Source: Earliella scabrosa
Lineage: Eukaryota > Basidiomycota > Agaricomycetes > Polyporales > Polyporaceae
DNA: 64,000 nt
NCBI GenBank assembly: GCA_022605405.1
Contig: JABYQQ010000034.1
Coordinates: 62,001-126,000 of the forward strand
Direction of reading: 5' to 3'
Shown piece by piece: positions 11,121 to 22,910 of the stretch (position 1 is the stretch's first letter; each line of letters opens with the position of its first letter). The translations under genes were made by a program, and so were the position numbers. Under the pieces are notes generated by a model that was not told where the DNA came from, made no database searches, and was given only the letters and a program-made list of their open reading frames with translations.

Positions 11121-11447
11121 TTGGTCGCAGTCCTGGTCAGGCCCTGCCCTAGGTGTGTCTTCCACTTTACTGGGTGAAACGTCGAGGCGCGATGGAGGTC
11201 ATGTTCCGGTCGTGGTTTGTATAGTAGAGCAGTTCTGTAGTACCGGTGTACTTGTGCTTGTGGTTCCTCTTACGGTCTGGTTTGTTCGTCTTCCACACTC
11301 GCTTCCCCTTATTGGACTCGTGCGATGGTCTGTCAGATTGTCAGGATGGCCCTTCGTAGACCCAAAATGTAGCATGCGATACAGATGTGGTGGTGTTACA
11401 TACAGATACATCCAAGATACCCCTTCCTAGACGCCGTCCGTGCCGCC

Positions 11448-13542
11448 CTACTCATCGTCTTCCTCGCCGTCCGGCTCGAACTCGGCCTCGTCGCCCTCCT
11501 CGCTGTACCGCTCTCTCGCCCGACTCACAGGCACAGGCACAGCCATCCGGAACTGAGCAGCCTCGAACGTCCCCATCCCCGTCCCGACGCCCGCCCGCTG
11601 CCGCTCCAATATTTGCCTCTTGATCGGGTCCCACTGCGCTCCGCTCTGGAAGAACCGGCGTTTCCTCCCGTTCCCACCCCCGTGCGCGTGCATGTGCCCG
11701 CACCCGTCCTCGAGCTCGTCCTCGAGGAGCTCGCGCTCGAACTCAGGTGGGAGCCGAGGGACGTCAAAGAACCTGGACGTCACGATGCTCATCCTCTTCT
11801 TGCCGCTTCGGATCCGGCGCGAGGACCTGCCGCGGCGGCGCGCAGAGGACTCGCCGTCGGACGCGTCTTCCTCCTCGGGCTCGGGCTCCGAGTCTGTCTG
11901 GTCCGAGTCCTTTTGGACGTCGTATACGTACCGCGCGTGCTCTGGAGGGGAAGATGTCGGAGGGGTCGAGGAAGAGAAGAGAGAGAGGAGGGGACGTACG
12001 TGCGAGTCGTTCGTCGAGGTCGTCGATAGGCGCGTGCGCGTGCACGCCGCCGAGCGCGAGGTGCTCGTCGAGGCTCTCGCGTGGGACGTCTTGCATCTGC
12101 ACAGAGGGCGCGGGCGCGAGCTCCGAGAGCTGCTGCAGGGTCTGTTTCCTGCACACGAATTGTCCATCAGCCGACCACCCTCGCGACGCAAACCCGCACG
12201 GGCGCACAAGCGCACCTGATGTCATCGAGCGAGCCGTCCTTGATGTTGAAGTCCTCCAAGTTGCTCTCAAGCACCTCCAGGCGGTACCGCGGCCCAAACC
12301 ACTCAAAATACTCGTTCCAGGGAAGGTTCGGGTCGATGTCGTGCTCGATGCCGAGCGCACACGCTGTCTCGTACGTCCACGCGCGCGCGACGTTCTTGAC
12401 GGTGTACCCGCCGCCGCCGAGGAGCATGAGCGGGATGTTCTTCGAGCGCACGTACTGCACGCACCGCGCGTGGCCGTGCATCGTCAGGTTCAGTCCGCCG
12501 AGCTTGTCCCCTGACAGCGAGTCCGCGCCGCACTGGAGCACGATGGCGGACGGGCGGAAGACGTCGAGGATCTTGTCGAACACCTTGTTGGATGGGATGG
12601 AGCTTGAGCGAGCAGGCGGAGACGGGGTGCGACGCGCACGAAGGAACACGCACCGGCTCGAAAACGCTCCTGTACGCCTCATCCGTGATCCCATCCTTGA
12701 GGGGTATGTTGACGGCGTATCCCGTCCCCTTTCCCCTCCCCCGGTCCTCGCTCTGGCCTGTGCCGGGGAAGAACTCGCCGTACTTGTGGAGGGAGTAGGT
12801 CATGACGCGGTCGGTCGTCCAAAACGCCTCCTCGACGCCGTCGCCGTGGTGGCAGTCGATATCGATGTAGAGCACACGGGGGACGGCGCGGAGGAGCTCG
12901 AGGATGCCGAGGACGATGTCGTTAATGTAGCAGAAGCCCGAGGCTTCGCGCTTCTTTGCGTGGTGGAGGCCACCGGCCCAGTTGATGGCGATGTCGGCCT
13001 CGCCTTCCATGAGTCGCTTTGCCGCGGCTGGCGCGTGGCAGGGAGGATCAGACGGTGGTGGGAGGGAGAGGGCGCAATGTGAGAGATGGCGCACCTATGG
13101 ATCCGCCGGCAGATATCGACGAGAACTCGAACACGCCCTCGAAAGGCGGGTTGTCCTCCCCGACGAGGAAGCGTGTGCCGTGGAAGGTCAGTCTTCGTGC
13201 GTTCTCGTGTGTGACCTTGGAGAGAAAGTCTACGTATTCGTCGGTGTGGAAGCGGGTCATGACTTCTGCAGTCGCGCGTTTGGGACGCTGCGACGGGTCA
13301 CCGGATGATGCGCGAGGAGATAATTGGAGCGACTTACGAGGACGTGCATCCTTGGCAGCATGTCGTATGCTGAGACGAGTTCGTGGGTGATGCGCATGCG
13401 CTGGGGCTTCATGGCGTGGGTGACACCATACGAGTACGAGCCCACATCGGCTACAGAGGAGGGGTTTGCTCGTTCTGGAATGGTGGTTAAAGCGAGAATA
13501 AAGCTCACGATCATAGTAGTACGCAACCCTCCGCTTGGACAT
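11448..13542 (-). CDS. Class I histone deacetylase (RPD3/HOS2 type)
   Basis: Seven exons (13542-13509, 13450-13338, 13287-13095, 13027-12654, 12583-12216, 12148-12000, 11941-11448) join to 574 aa. The zinc-dependent deacetylase domain spans residues 1 to about 380. Visible motifs are RVAYYYD at the start, [18 protein letters not shown] (catalytic H135-H136), [16 protein letters not shown] (ligands D171 and H173), [10 protein letters not shown] and [15 protein letters not shown]. It would remove acetyl groups from histone lysines in a nuclear co-repressor complex. The tail after about residue 430 is acidic ([15 protein letters not shown]), then basic ([16 protein letters not shown]), then acidic again at the end, and is longer than in yeast Rpd3. 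The choice between RPD3 and HOS2 orthology needs a tree. Its 3' end faces the KDZ element. Confidence 0.93.
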
Positions 13543-14003
13543 CTTCACTCCAAATGTCTCCTTCGAGCTGGCTACAGCTTCAGATCTAGTGCGACCACTT
13601 TGATCGAGGTGAAAATGGACAAGACACAAAGAGAAGATACCGATGCAGATAAGGTTGGGAATACTACAAGGTTGTACGAGGCACAGCAGCAGGCGGCGGC
13701 GAGGCTGAGAGAGGTTGGGGAAGGAGACCAGCAAGCGCCGATGGCGAGTGGCGGAGACAGTCCATTGGCGCCCACGCAAGGAAATGAACGGGCCGGTCCA
13801 ATCGTGATCGCATCTAGATCCGGCGTCGGCAACCTCCGCCAGTGCCAGGCAGCCGAGTTCTCTGCAAAATCGACTGTCATCTGTTCCCCATAACTTTCAG
13901 GTCATCATACAGCACCCTGTAAGACCTGAGGACTGAGAACTGCTTCCCTTTACAAGCATTGCTAACTCTGTTAACAGGACTGAGTAATACTCTCGGAATT
14001 CGG

Positions 14004-15847
14004 ATGGCCAAACAAGCTGCCAGTGGTGACTCTACCGGCGTAACGAGTGGCACCCACAAGGGGGCGGACGTCGACGGATTCTCGCAGCGTTACTTCGGTG
14101 ACATTCCCGATGACCCCCAAAGGCTGGAGTTAGAGAACGCCGCGCTGCCTACAGCTGGGGAGCTGAGAGAGGAGATATTCGACATGAAGGCCGAACTCAT
14201 AGCCATCGACTCGGAGCGGACGAAGGGCCTTGTTGCAACTGAGCTGGTCCAGAGACGACATGAGTTATATATGCTGGTATGCTCGAACGTTTCAGATCCT
14301 TGAGGCCTATCACTTAATGCTCATCGCAGACACGAGCGCCTGACTGGATGTTCTTGCCACCTGAGATCCTTCGAGCCATTTTCCTATTCGCCCGCCCTTA
14401 CATTCATCAACATAGCCCATCGGTGACACTTGGCCCCAATAATCCCTGACTTTTAAGCCTCCGTACCAAGAAAGCTCTCACGCTCGTCTGCAAAGCATGG
14501 TCCGCGCCCGCTACTGCGGTCCTCTACGACGACGTTGTCATCAGGCGCACGGGACAAATTCCCCCTCTAACCCAGACCCTCGTTTCGAGCAAGCGCTATA
14601 GTCACGCTGATCTCGTACGGTCCATCCGGCTGGACTCCTGCGTTGTGTGGAAGACGTGCGAAGACACAATGCATAAAGACCTCTGCGAGATCATGCGTCG
14701 TTGTACTCGCCTCACTTCATTCTCCTTCCATCCGCATCCCGAGTTCCCCTTGGTGCTGAATGATCAGGACCACACCATCGAGAATGGGTTTAACCCGTTG
14801 TGGATCTTGGATTCTCGTCCCGGCACCGCTGGAGACGCCCTGTGCCATCAGCTTGCTACTAGGTTACGTTCATTGGATCTCGGCTTCACCGTGGCGGAAG
14901 AGTTCTTCGATCCTCTTATTGCCCTCCTCCAGTTCGGGAATCACCTCACGTCACTGATATTCGATCGCATTGAACATACTAGCGGATTCCAGGATGCTCC
15001 CCCGGCGCTGGAATTTCCCCAACTCGAGATGCTCAAGGTAGACGTCCATCGCGAGCCGTTCTATCGCTACGTCACCCACAAGTGGAACATGCCCCGGCTA
15101 GCCAGCCTCATCCTCGTGGATTGCCTCCTGGTGCCTATCGAACTCCTGGAGGCGCACGGCTCGCGGTTGACCTACCTCTTCTTTTCCAGCCAATACCGCG
15201 ATCGATACCGCGTATCTTTGCCGCCCGTACACGACGTCGTACTCCCTCGCCTCGCCGAACTTTGTCCGTGTATAGAACATTTGGTCATTCGAGTACCTCA
15301 GGAAGCACTGTCATCGATCCACCTCAGCTCCCCTACACTCCGCTATCTCGACATCACTCATGACTTCCTCTTCGACCTCCGTCACTACAAGCCCTTGGCC
15401 TTCGCTGAGGATACCCACGCGCCGGCCCTGCAAGGAGTCCGGTTCACCTCCAGCTATGGCTGGTTCTTCCCCCAGATGTGCGACCCGTCTCTCCTACTCG
15501 ATCAAAAGATCGACCTCCGGCAGTTGTCGGACGACGAGCTTGAAAGGATCTCCCTCGTGGACCTTACCTCGCAGGGCATCGCCCACCTCGTTCCTGGAGA
15601 GATAGTTCGACAGACCTGGTGGTGTGTGGGGCTCGACCCTCGCACATTCCTCACCCATTCCCTCCTTGAGCCATGGCTTGATGCGGTGTTTGAGGCAGAC
15701 GAGGACAACGAATCTTCCTACGTACCCGATTCCGACTCTGACGATGGATCTTCGGATGCATGGAGTGCTTCTTCGGAGTCATGGAGTGGATTCGGATCGG
15801 ATGTGTGGACCGAAAACGAGTCGGAATCAGGAAGCGGATCAGATTAG
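14004..15847 (+). CDS. F-box and leucine-rich-repeat-like protein
   Basis: Three exons (14004-14276, 14330-14422, 14471-15847) give 580 aa. The second intron is only 48 nt and is needed to remove an in-frame TGA at 14447. The N-terminal 90 residues carry a Leu/Glu-rich helix. An F-box follows (DWMFLPPEILRAIFLFARP, about residues 95-115) leading to LVCKAWSAPATAVLYDDVV. The remainder is Leu-rich with irregular LRR-like units. The C-terminal 50 residues are extremely acidic and Ser-rich (SDSDDGSSDAW, NESESGSGSD). F-box proteins recruit substrates to SCF ubiquitin ligases; the substrate cannot be told. This is the common Agaricomycete F-box/LRR type, expanded in these genomes. Confidence 0.8.
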
Positions 15848-15994
15848 GACACGAGCAAGTTGCCGGACGGCGAACAGGAGTAGTACGATCATGAAATTCT
15901 GGCGATGTCCGCGATACGATGGAGACGTGTGCGACATAGCAATGAGGACCAGAAGCGTTCTAGGCTATCACGTCGTGATTGGAGACTGAGGAAC

Positions 15995-17159
15995 CTAATG
16001 TTCTGTATACGGCGGAGGCATCAGGCCCTCTGAGTCTGGTCTGTATCTCCATCCAGAATCTTGTGCATAACGATTCATTCCTCTCATTTCCTCAGTTCTC
16101 GACGGCGGGGCTTGTCGGTGTGACAGGACACTACCCATTGTTGTCTCGTGCTCCGAAGACAATGACCGCGGGGGTGGGAAAGGCTCCAAGTCTGGAACCA
16201 ATGTCGTGGTGGGGGAAGTGGTGATGGAATAGTGATGTGTGCTCGATCGGCCCTCATAGGAGCTCTCGATGTCGGCCCTAGCTGAGAGCACAGGCGAAGG
16301 GATAGCTGGGGACTCGGAGTCTACAGACAATATTTCCTGCTCTGGGGCCTTTGTGTTCGATCCAACATGCTCTTGGGAGGACGCGTGCGGCGAACACTCG
16401 TTCTGATGTGATGAATCGCGCGGTTCTTGCGCGACTAAAGTTGTATCCACACGACTTTCTTCTACAGAGTATCATGAGGGATCTGAAAGGGAATGCAAAC
16501 GAATGTATGAGGTGAGACGTACTCTCCAGTACTACTACTCTCGTTCTCCGTTTTTTCACAATCCATCCGGCAATGACCCCAATCAGAATGGCCGCGATTG
16601 TACCACCAACTGCTCCGCCGATGACTTGTGCTTGATCGGTTCGTGACTGGGTCTGCTCTACATTTGGGTCCAATGTCTTTGGGGTCGGAAACGGTGACGG
16701 TCTGGACGTGTTTGAAGGCTCGGACTCGGAAGAGAGATCGATGATGAAGAAGTCGACACACAACCCGCCACCAAGCGGAATGACCTCGAGGGTACGAGTC
16801 TCGTTCGCGAGCCCTGTCTGGGAGCAAAAGGTCGGCGGATCCGATCGGGCTTGCATGTCTTGTCCGTTGAGTAGACATCTGGCCAGAGCGCCAGTATCCG
16901 AGTCAAATGGACCGTTGACTGTGATGCCGGTGCCTATGACAGTGCATGATGAGGCCGTCTGTCGACACTTGGATGAGTTGAAGCAACTGTCGGACTCACC
17001 ATGGAATTGCAGCACGACACTCGCATTGAACGAGGAAGTTGCGCAATGCATCGTGGAGCTGCCTGGAATGTCGATGACTTCCCATTCGGACTCGGATATG
17101 TAGCGAACGGGAGTGTCGGTGTCTTCGACCCTCGTCCTTCTCTCGCTGGTATTCGACAT
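15995..17159 (-). CDS. Single-pass membrane protein with extracellular beta-type domain and C-terminal PPPYTE motif
   Basis: Three exons (17159-17000, 16933-16523, 16461-15995) give 345 aa. The start MSNTSERR is followed by RVEDTDTPVRY, the opening of a domain common in Agaricomycete surface proteins (VDDxDP...W type), with several N-x-S/T sites and cysteines. A Ser/Pro/Thr-rich stalk leads to one membrane segment (AVGGTIAAILIGVIAGWIV) and a stop-transfer KKRRTR. The cytoplasmic tail of about 150 residues ends RPDSEGLMPPPYTEH. PPPY is a classic WW-domain ligand, for example for Rsp5/Nedd4 ubiquitin ligases; that partner is inferred. No classical signal peptide is visible in the chosen start or in the upstream frame extension to 17300. 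A paralogue with the same layout lies at 42782-43905. Confidence 0.75.
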
Positions 17160-17300
17160 GGGTTGAAGGGTGAGTGGGTATGAGTGGTGAGCGCGGAGGA
17201 GATGATTGGGATGCGTGAGGTAGTATTCCGAAAACCTGTCGGCAGCGAGAGGCCCGGGCTCGCGGAGATACGGATTGGTACATGGGCACTCAGTATTCAT

Positions 17301-17758
17301 GCTTGTTCATGTGATTGGGTTGGTGTCATAGCCAGTGCTCACTGCTGCTCGCCGCCCAAGGCTATGATGTTAGCATAGCTCATGTCATCCGTAATGCCGA
17401 CTGGATGCGCAGTGGATCTGAAGAGCGACTGATGGAGCTTCGACGCTCATGAGCTTCAAACTATCACGTATCATGAGCGTACCCCTACACGGAGATATAT
17501 AGACTCATGCGCCGGTCGCACAGGCTGGAATGAACAACAAGTGAGCGGTAACGATCTGCCAAGACTCATAGTAAGGGGCAACTCTATCATGCCCGACTAG
17601 ACCGATAGACTGTGGAAATGTCATCGTAACACAGGTAGCTTCAGTATCAGAAGATTTCCACCTGCGTGACCAAGAAGGCACGACGACAGTACACAGCATA
17701 CCCATGACCGAAGCTGCATCGATTTGCAAAGGCGTGCGACCGACCACCCAGCTGAGCA
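17301..17758. other. Intergenic, nothing recognised
   Basis: I see no convincing coding exon or RNA gene. A TATA-like GATATATAGA occurs near 17496 but no gene starts downstream on the plus strand. Confidence 0.5.
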
Positions 17759-19515
17759 TCACCGCCCCGCCGCGAAATGCCTCTCCTGCTGCCTGATGAC
17801 CCAGAAATGCCAGAGTAAGTCATCGACATGCTCCCACCCACTACTCCTGCCTTCCTCCTCGTCGTATTTCAGTTGAAACACGCGTTCCAGATGCGGGAAA
17901 ATGGCAGACAGCAACCCCGCAACCGACACCGCGTGCCCAGGGTACGTATACCCCACCTGGAGGTACGTCAACGCAGAGCGCTCTGGTCTGACCACGCCCG
18001 GATCCGGTCCCGGATCGTCTGGTGAGGGTGAGATCGTGGCGTCGAGAGGAATGATGAGTGATTGCAGGTTGGGGCAGCCGTGGGCGAACGGTATCAATCC
18101 GACGAGCGTCGCCCGCGTCATGGTGTTCGAGCACTTCGGCGCCGCAGAGTTCTCGTACATCGGCTCAGCGGGCAAATGGAGATGGGTGAGTCGTGGCCAT
18201 GCGTGCGCCATTTTATCGAGGGTGAGGTTGTCGAGGATCATGAGTTGCCAGCCGGTGAGCTCGAGGCGTTCGAGGGCTTCGAGGGAGAAGAGAGGGGGGA
18301 ATGCGTCGGAGAGGTCGCATGCGACGCGCACACGCACGCATGACAGTGTCAGGGATTGCAGGACGTGATGCGAGGGATGTGTACCGATACAGGAGAAGAG
18401 AGATCGCACAGTATGGGAAGGAAGGATGTCGCATCGGACGCCGCTTGAGACTCTGAGTGTCTTTATTCGGGACGACCTGATGCGTTTCATCACCGCGCCG
18501 GCTGTGCCTAGGTCTTCGACGTCCAGCTCCAACCTGGTCAGGGATGGGAAGGATTCGTTTTGCTGAAGGTCGCCAACGACCTCGTCTGAGAAATGTCCAG
18601 CGGACGCCTGGAGGAAAAGGGACTCAAGACATGGAAGGGCACCGATGTTACTGAGACCGGCGGGCATGATGTCTATACCGTCCATGCGTAGTTCGCGTAG
18701 ATGAACAAGACCGCACAAACTGCTCGAGAGGGCTGTGCGCGCTTCAGATTGCGACATTCTGGAGAGATCCAGGTAGTCGATCATGAGGTCCAAGCGCGTG
18801 ATGCAGGATGACCTAGTCGCAAGTTGGTCGATGTAGACTGGTGTGTCGCGTAACGGGTTGCCGAGTCTGAGCATCACGCTCGACATATCGGTAGAAAGGA
18901 ATAGCGCGGCAATACTTGGACCTTGGCGTTGGTTGGCCTCCAATAAGCCATCGTAGAAGTTGAGCGACGGCGAGGAAGTGAAGAGGCCGTGCGGAGCGTG
19001 ACGAACCAGAGCGGACAGAGTATCCGAGGGTATGAGGATGTTGAGTCTGTCACAGAATGCTGGATCGCGGATTTTGATCGACTTGACCCTAGAAGCGTAC
19101 ACGCGGAGGCGAGAGAAATCCTCGGGTATCGGTTCGCGAGTGAATGTCTGATGATGACGATGATGTATGGGAATCGATGAAGGGAAAAGTCTGAAACGAG
19201 CTAGTAACGCACCACACGACGCGGTTTTCCACTGCTTTGAATTCTTCCTGGACGTGCCGTAGGTGTGTCTCGGGGGCCTACCACGAAGAGGTCGCGCGGG
19301 AGGGTGTAGATCATGGGCACAAGATTCTCAAGCGTCTGCCAAAGGGCGTCCATGGCAGGACCGTGAAGATATCTACAAGTCGTGGCAAGTTGTAGCAGCG
19401 ACTTGTAGTCAACAGTAAAGAGAAAGCTGAGCTCCTCATGACGAACCACCAAGAAGTAGCATATGGTCTTTATGAGCTGGGAAGGGAGAGTGACGATGGA
19501 CGTTCGAGCGACCAT
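17759..19515 (-). CDS. F-box/LRR-like protein
   Basis: The start at 19515 reads MVARTSIVTLPSQLI, an F-box-like helix pair followed by LLQLATTCRYLHGPAMDALWQTL, the usual C-terminal half of Agaricomycete F-boxes. The large final exon (about 19163 down to 17759) begins TFTREPIPEDFSRL and carries roughly 450 residues rich in LRR-like units ending QERHFAAGR. Between 19163 and 19280 one or two small introns must be removed. The most natural reading keeps a short exon EEFKAVENRV, but one intron would then be only 34 nt, so this junction is uncertain. The role is substrate recognition for an SCF ubiquitin ligase, inferred from the fold; it is not a close copy of the neighbouring F-box gene at 14004. 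Confidence 0.75.
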
Positions 19516-20221
19516 CTTCCATCAGTCTGCGATCGCGAATGAGTCAGAGCAATTCAGTTGGAGCAGATATGTTCATACCAATAGTCAAAGTGCGTTGTAT
19601 GGCCCACGATTATAGACGTATGGGAGGATGACTGTCGACTTAAGCCAACTTGCCACTGGCAGCGCACGACGATGCTGTCCCTCTGCTCTACCTCCACGTG
19701 GCGAAAGGCGCCGGTAGGGAAGAGTTGAGTTGCGCCAGGTTGCGCCGTGCGGATTCGAGTGCTGCGCTCATCGACGTGGGCTGGGTGGGCTACATATGGA
19801 ACCTTTACAGGCTGTTGGTCTACGCCTATGTGAGAGAGGTCCGAGTCCACCAAACTTACGACGTTGTGACACCCATGCCAATCCACCACCCCTTCCTTTA
19901 CCCCTTCCTCCACAAGTTATCTCCACGACTACGTTTCCTCTCCTTGGTCCCCGAGCAGCTGGACAATTACGCGAACTTGACAAATATTGTGGGGAGGCAG
20001 TGGGAGGCGCGTCAAGGGCTCAACGTTCGTCGTTCAACTGTCATCGTTCAGTGGGTTATGAATGACGAAGTTTGCCGTCGAGGGCGGTACTCCAGAGCCG
20101 TCACCAGCAGAGATTACATGTCCCAGATCGACATGCGCGAGTATCAAGCAGGAAGCAAGTGACAGCGCGCCAACATGAATGGTGTTGGGGAAACCATGAC
20201 AGAGAGCAGAAAGGGATAAGG
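19516..20221. other. Intergenic, nothing recognised
   Basis: Open frames on both strands here show no recognised motif or consistent splice structure. The stretch is best read as the F-box gene promoter plus spacer before the SINE-like insertion. Confidence 0.45.
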
Positions 20222-20235
20222 AGATCTCGTTTGCA
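20222..20235 (+). repeat. Target-site duplication, left copy
   Basis: AGATCTCGTTTGCA here is repeated exactly at 20575-20588, immediately after the poly(A) tract, as expected for LINE-type target-primed integration. Confidence 0.9.
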
Positions 20236-20574
20236 GAGCCTGCCCCGGGACTTAGCCGTCCCTTTACCGCTGGGGGGTTTTAGTGGGTATGGCCGGCCGG
20301 ATCACGCCGGAGGAGTCCCACACTACATACTTCCAGAGCACGGCTGCACCCGAGGGCTCTGGAAGTGTGCGTAACGCCATTTCCTCCCTTTGGTGGTGCT
20401 CGAACTCGCAGGGTTTAGACCCCCTGCAAAATAACATAACCGGGGGAAACCTCCGGGGCCCCTGGGTATGTTATCAGCGCGCCTGCATAACTCTCGTTAG
20501 CGGAGCTATACGACATGCCCTGCGGGGACCAATGTAGCTCAGGGCAAAATGCGCTCCACCAAAAAAAAAAAAAA
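20236..20574 (+). mobile_element. SINE-like retroposed structured RNA with poly(A) tail
   Basis: The 339-bp insert begins GAGCCTGCCCCGGGACTTAG and ends in 14-15 A residues (20561-20575), flanked by perfect 14-bp duplications. It is dense in perfect stems. Examples are CTTCCAGAGC with GCTCTGGAAG (about 20330-20366), GCAGGG with CCCTGC (about 20410-20430), ATAACATA with TATGTTAT (about 20432-20474), and GCCCTG with CAGGGC (about 20518-20546). It therefore looks like a DNA copy of a folded non-coding RNA inserted by a LINE reverse transcriptase. I could not match it to tRNA, 5S, SRP or RNase P/MRP RNA by eye. Only weak A-box-like and B-box-like words are present, so the parent RNA remains unknown. 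It does not encode a protein. Confidence 0.8.
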
Positions 20575-20588
20575 AGATCTCGTTTGCA
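20575..20588 (+). repeat. Target-site duplication, right copy
   Basis: This is an exact copy of the 14 bp at 20222-20235. The first A is shared ambiguously with the poly(A) tail. Confidence 0.9.
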
Positions 20589-20899
20589 TTATCTCGGCAG
20601 GCCGGCCCGGATCCGCCCTTGGTACCGAAGCGCGTTGCGAGGAGTCCTACATTCGATACAGCATTCGTGTGCACACAGAGGGTGCAATGTGTGGTCGCAT
20701 AGGTTTACAGATTTGCTGGGTAGATACAAGTGATGAAAGAAGAAAATGCGTCGTCTACGGGCACGTCCTTTCTTTGAAACGCCTCCATTCCCTCAACATC
20801 CCGGTTCGCCTCTACCTTCGCTATGCTGATACGATATCAAGCTGAGGTCGACGTGTCAACACCCAGCCACAATATAGACTGGAGTTCCTTGTGTATGGT

Positions 20900-22910
20900 T
20901 TAGATGAGAGCCGTCTGCCGGATGAGGTTGACCGACGTCGGATGGCGCGGCTTGATCTCGCACTTGAACGGGAGCGGGTGTCTATCGCGTCCACAACCAT
21001 CATCAGCATTCGCCCACACTCAGCTCCCAATCCCCTGCCAAACTCGACGTACCGCACGGCATGCTCCTCAAACTCGTTCGGGATCGGGATCTCGCGCCCG
21101 TTGGCATCGCGCGCAGGCGTGATGCGGAACGCGTGGAACAGGCTCGCGACCATCGCCCACACCGTGTTCTCAGCGAGGTCCTTGCCCGGACAGACGCGCC
21201 GTCCGAACCCAAACGCGGGCCCACGCGGGTCCGGCTGCGGCGTGCGTCCCTCGCCCTTGAGGTACCGGTCCGGGTTGAACTTCTCGGGCTCGGGGTACAC
21301 GCGCGGATCGTTGAGCATCGCCCTGTCGATCGAGCGCAGTCAGCAATGATCACCCTCGAATAGAACGGAGGAGGGGGGCAAGGGGACGCACCAGGTGTTG
21401 GCCATGACCATGGAGCCCTTGGGGATGAAGTACCCGTTGTACTCGTCATCCTCCATGAGCCTGTGCGGGACGCCGACGGGCGTCGTCGCCGCAATCCGGA
21501 TGGCCTCGGTGATGACGCATTGGAGGTACGGCAGCTTCTCGCGGTCGCCGAAGTTCGGGAGGCGGTCCTTGCCGACGACGGTGTCGAGCTCCGCGTGGAC
21601 GCGCGCCTGGACGATCGGGTCGCGCACGATGCAGACCATGGTCGTCATCATCGTCGAGACGGTCTGAAGTCAGCGAGGTGCACAATGTCAGCATCGCTGA
21701 TAGTGCCGGAGGGACGCGAATGACGCGCGTACCGTGTCAAAGCCGCCGGAATAGGTGATGCCTGCGGTACTGCGTACGCCTTCCTCGTCGCCTGTCTCCT
21801 CAAGCATGGTCGCGGTGTAGCAAGGTACGGCTGTGCCGGCAGACTGAGGGATTCGCCATCAGCGCGTCGCGCAGAGGTCAGATACGGCATGAAGGTACCC
21901 ACCATCTGTTTCTTGACCTGCTCGAACGGCGTGTGAAGGAACGCATGGAGATCCTCCCGAGTGCCTGGAGGAAGGCGCTTGAAGCCCGCGCCCGGGATCC
22001 AGTCGGGAACGAAGCGCACTGGCAGTGCTATCATGTCAGCCAACGTCCAACTCTCATTGCTCCCGTACACAACGTCGATCCACAGTGCCACTATGTGGAA
22101 GAACGGAAGGTGGACTAGGACTTACGCAGCGGGAAGAGATCGACGATGTGCGCGCCGACAGCACCGACGGCCTCGATTGTCTTGACACCACGCTCGGCGA
22201 GGTTGACGAAGTGGTCGTCGAGCGTCTTGACCTCGTGCCCGTACGTCATCATCATCGTGATGCCCGCGGCCATGCGCTTGATGTGCGCCTTGTAGTTGAC
22301 GGGGTCGTCTAGCACGTCGTTGAGCATGCGGTGGACCTCCTTGAGCTGGATCGGGTAGTAGTTTGGTAGGCGTGGCTTCTTGAGGTACTCCTGGAGGTAC
22401 TTGCGATGCCGCTTGAACTTGTCACCGTACGGGATAATGGGAAGAGCCCAGTCCCAGCCGATCCTAAGAGAAAGCAAGGACTGGTGAGGGGCAGAACAAG
22501 GAAGAGGTTGTGGGAGCACAGAACACTTACACATCGCCGGCCATTGGGACCCATGGTCTGCATGAGTAGAGAGCGCTACGTTTTTCGAGGAGGTCGTGGG
22601 CGATGGAGAAGGAGTTGATGACGACTATGGGCTTCCCGAGAGTGTGGAAGTAGATGAGGTCGCCTGTGCCCAGACATTGTCAGCAAGTGAGATTGTAGCG
22701 GATGAGAGAACACCAACCGTATTTCTTCCCCCACTCCTGGAATGTCTTCCAGGCGATCTCTTGTGGTACATCGTAGATAGCGCCGAGGAAAGGAAGTCCC
22801 TTTGGACCGGGTGGGAGCGGGAGGTTTCTCGGGTTGGATACTCGTGAGCGGATGAAGTAGAACGCGAACGCCGCGGCGGCGATGGCAAGAACATAGACCG
22901 AGGACGACAT
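20900..22910 (-). CDS. Cytochrome P450 monooxygenase (P450 A)
   Basis: It starts MSSSVYVLAIAAAAFAFYF, an ER membrane anchor, followed by the proline hinge LPLPPGPKGLPFLG. Later segments are GDLIYFHTLGKPIVV, an I-helix reading AGITYSGGFDTV (the acidic-Thr pair is D-T within an unusual GGFDT), the K-helix EAIR, PERF-like FNPDRYL, and the haem loop AFGFGRRVCPGKDLA with the axial Cys. The last exon ends RHPTSVNLIRQTALI. At least eight short introns interrupt it; I saw no premature stop once they are removed. The layout resembles CYP64-like Agaricomycete P450s. It would oxidise a small hydrophobic substrate with O2 and a P450 reductase at the ER. As a neighbour of the sesquiterpene synthase it is a likely tailoring enzyme. 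A TTTAAAA box lies about 45 bp upstream. Confidence 0.9.

Noticed and set aside
11385..12514. Long plus-strand open frames (200-255 aa), rich in Arg/Leu/Ser
   Set aside because: They are antisense shadows of the high-GC histone deacetylase exons and lack motifs; the minus-strand reading has the enzyme signatures.
19650..20162. A 170-aa plus-strand frame upstream of the SINE-like insertion
   Set aside because: No motif; overlapping frames on the other strand are equally long, so it is probably chance.
20236..20574. tRNA-, 5S-, SRP- or RNase P-derived SINE assignment
   Set aside because: Only weak A-box-like and B-box-like words exist and no diagnostic motif of these RNAs was found; the parent was left unassigned.
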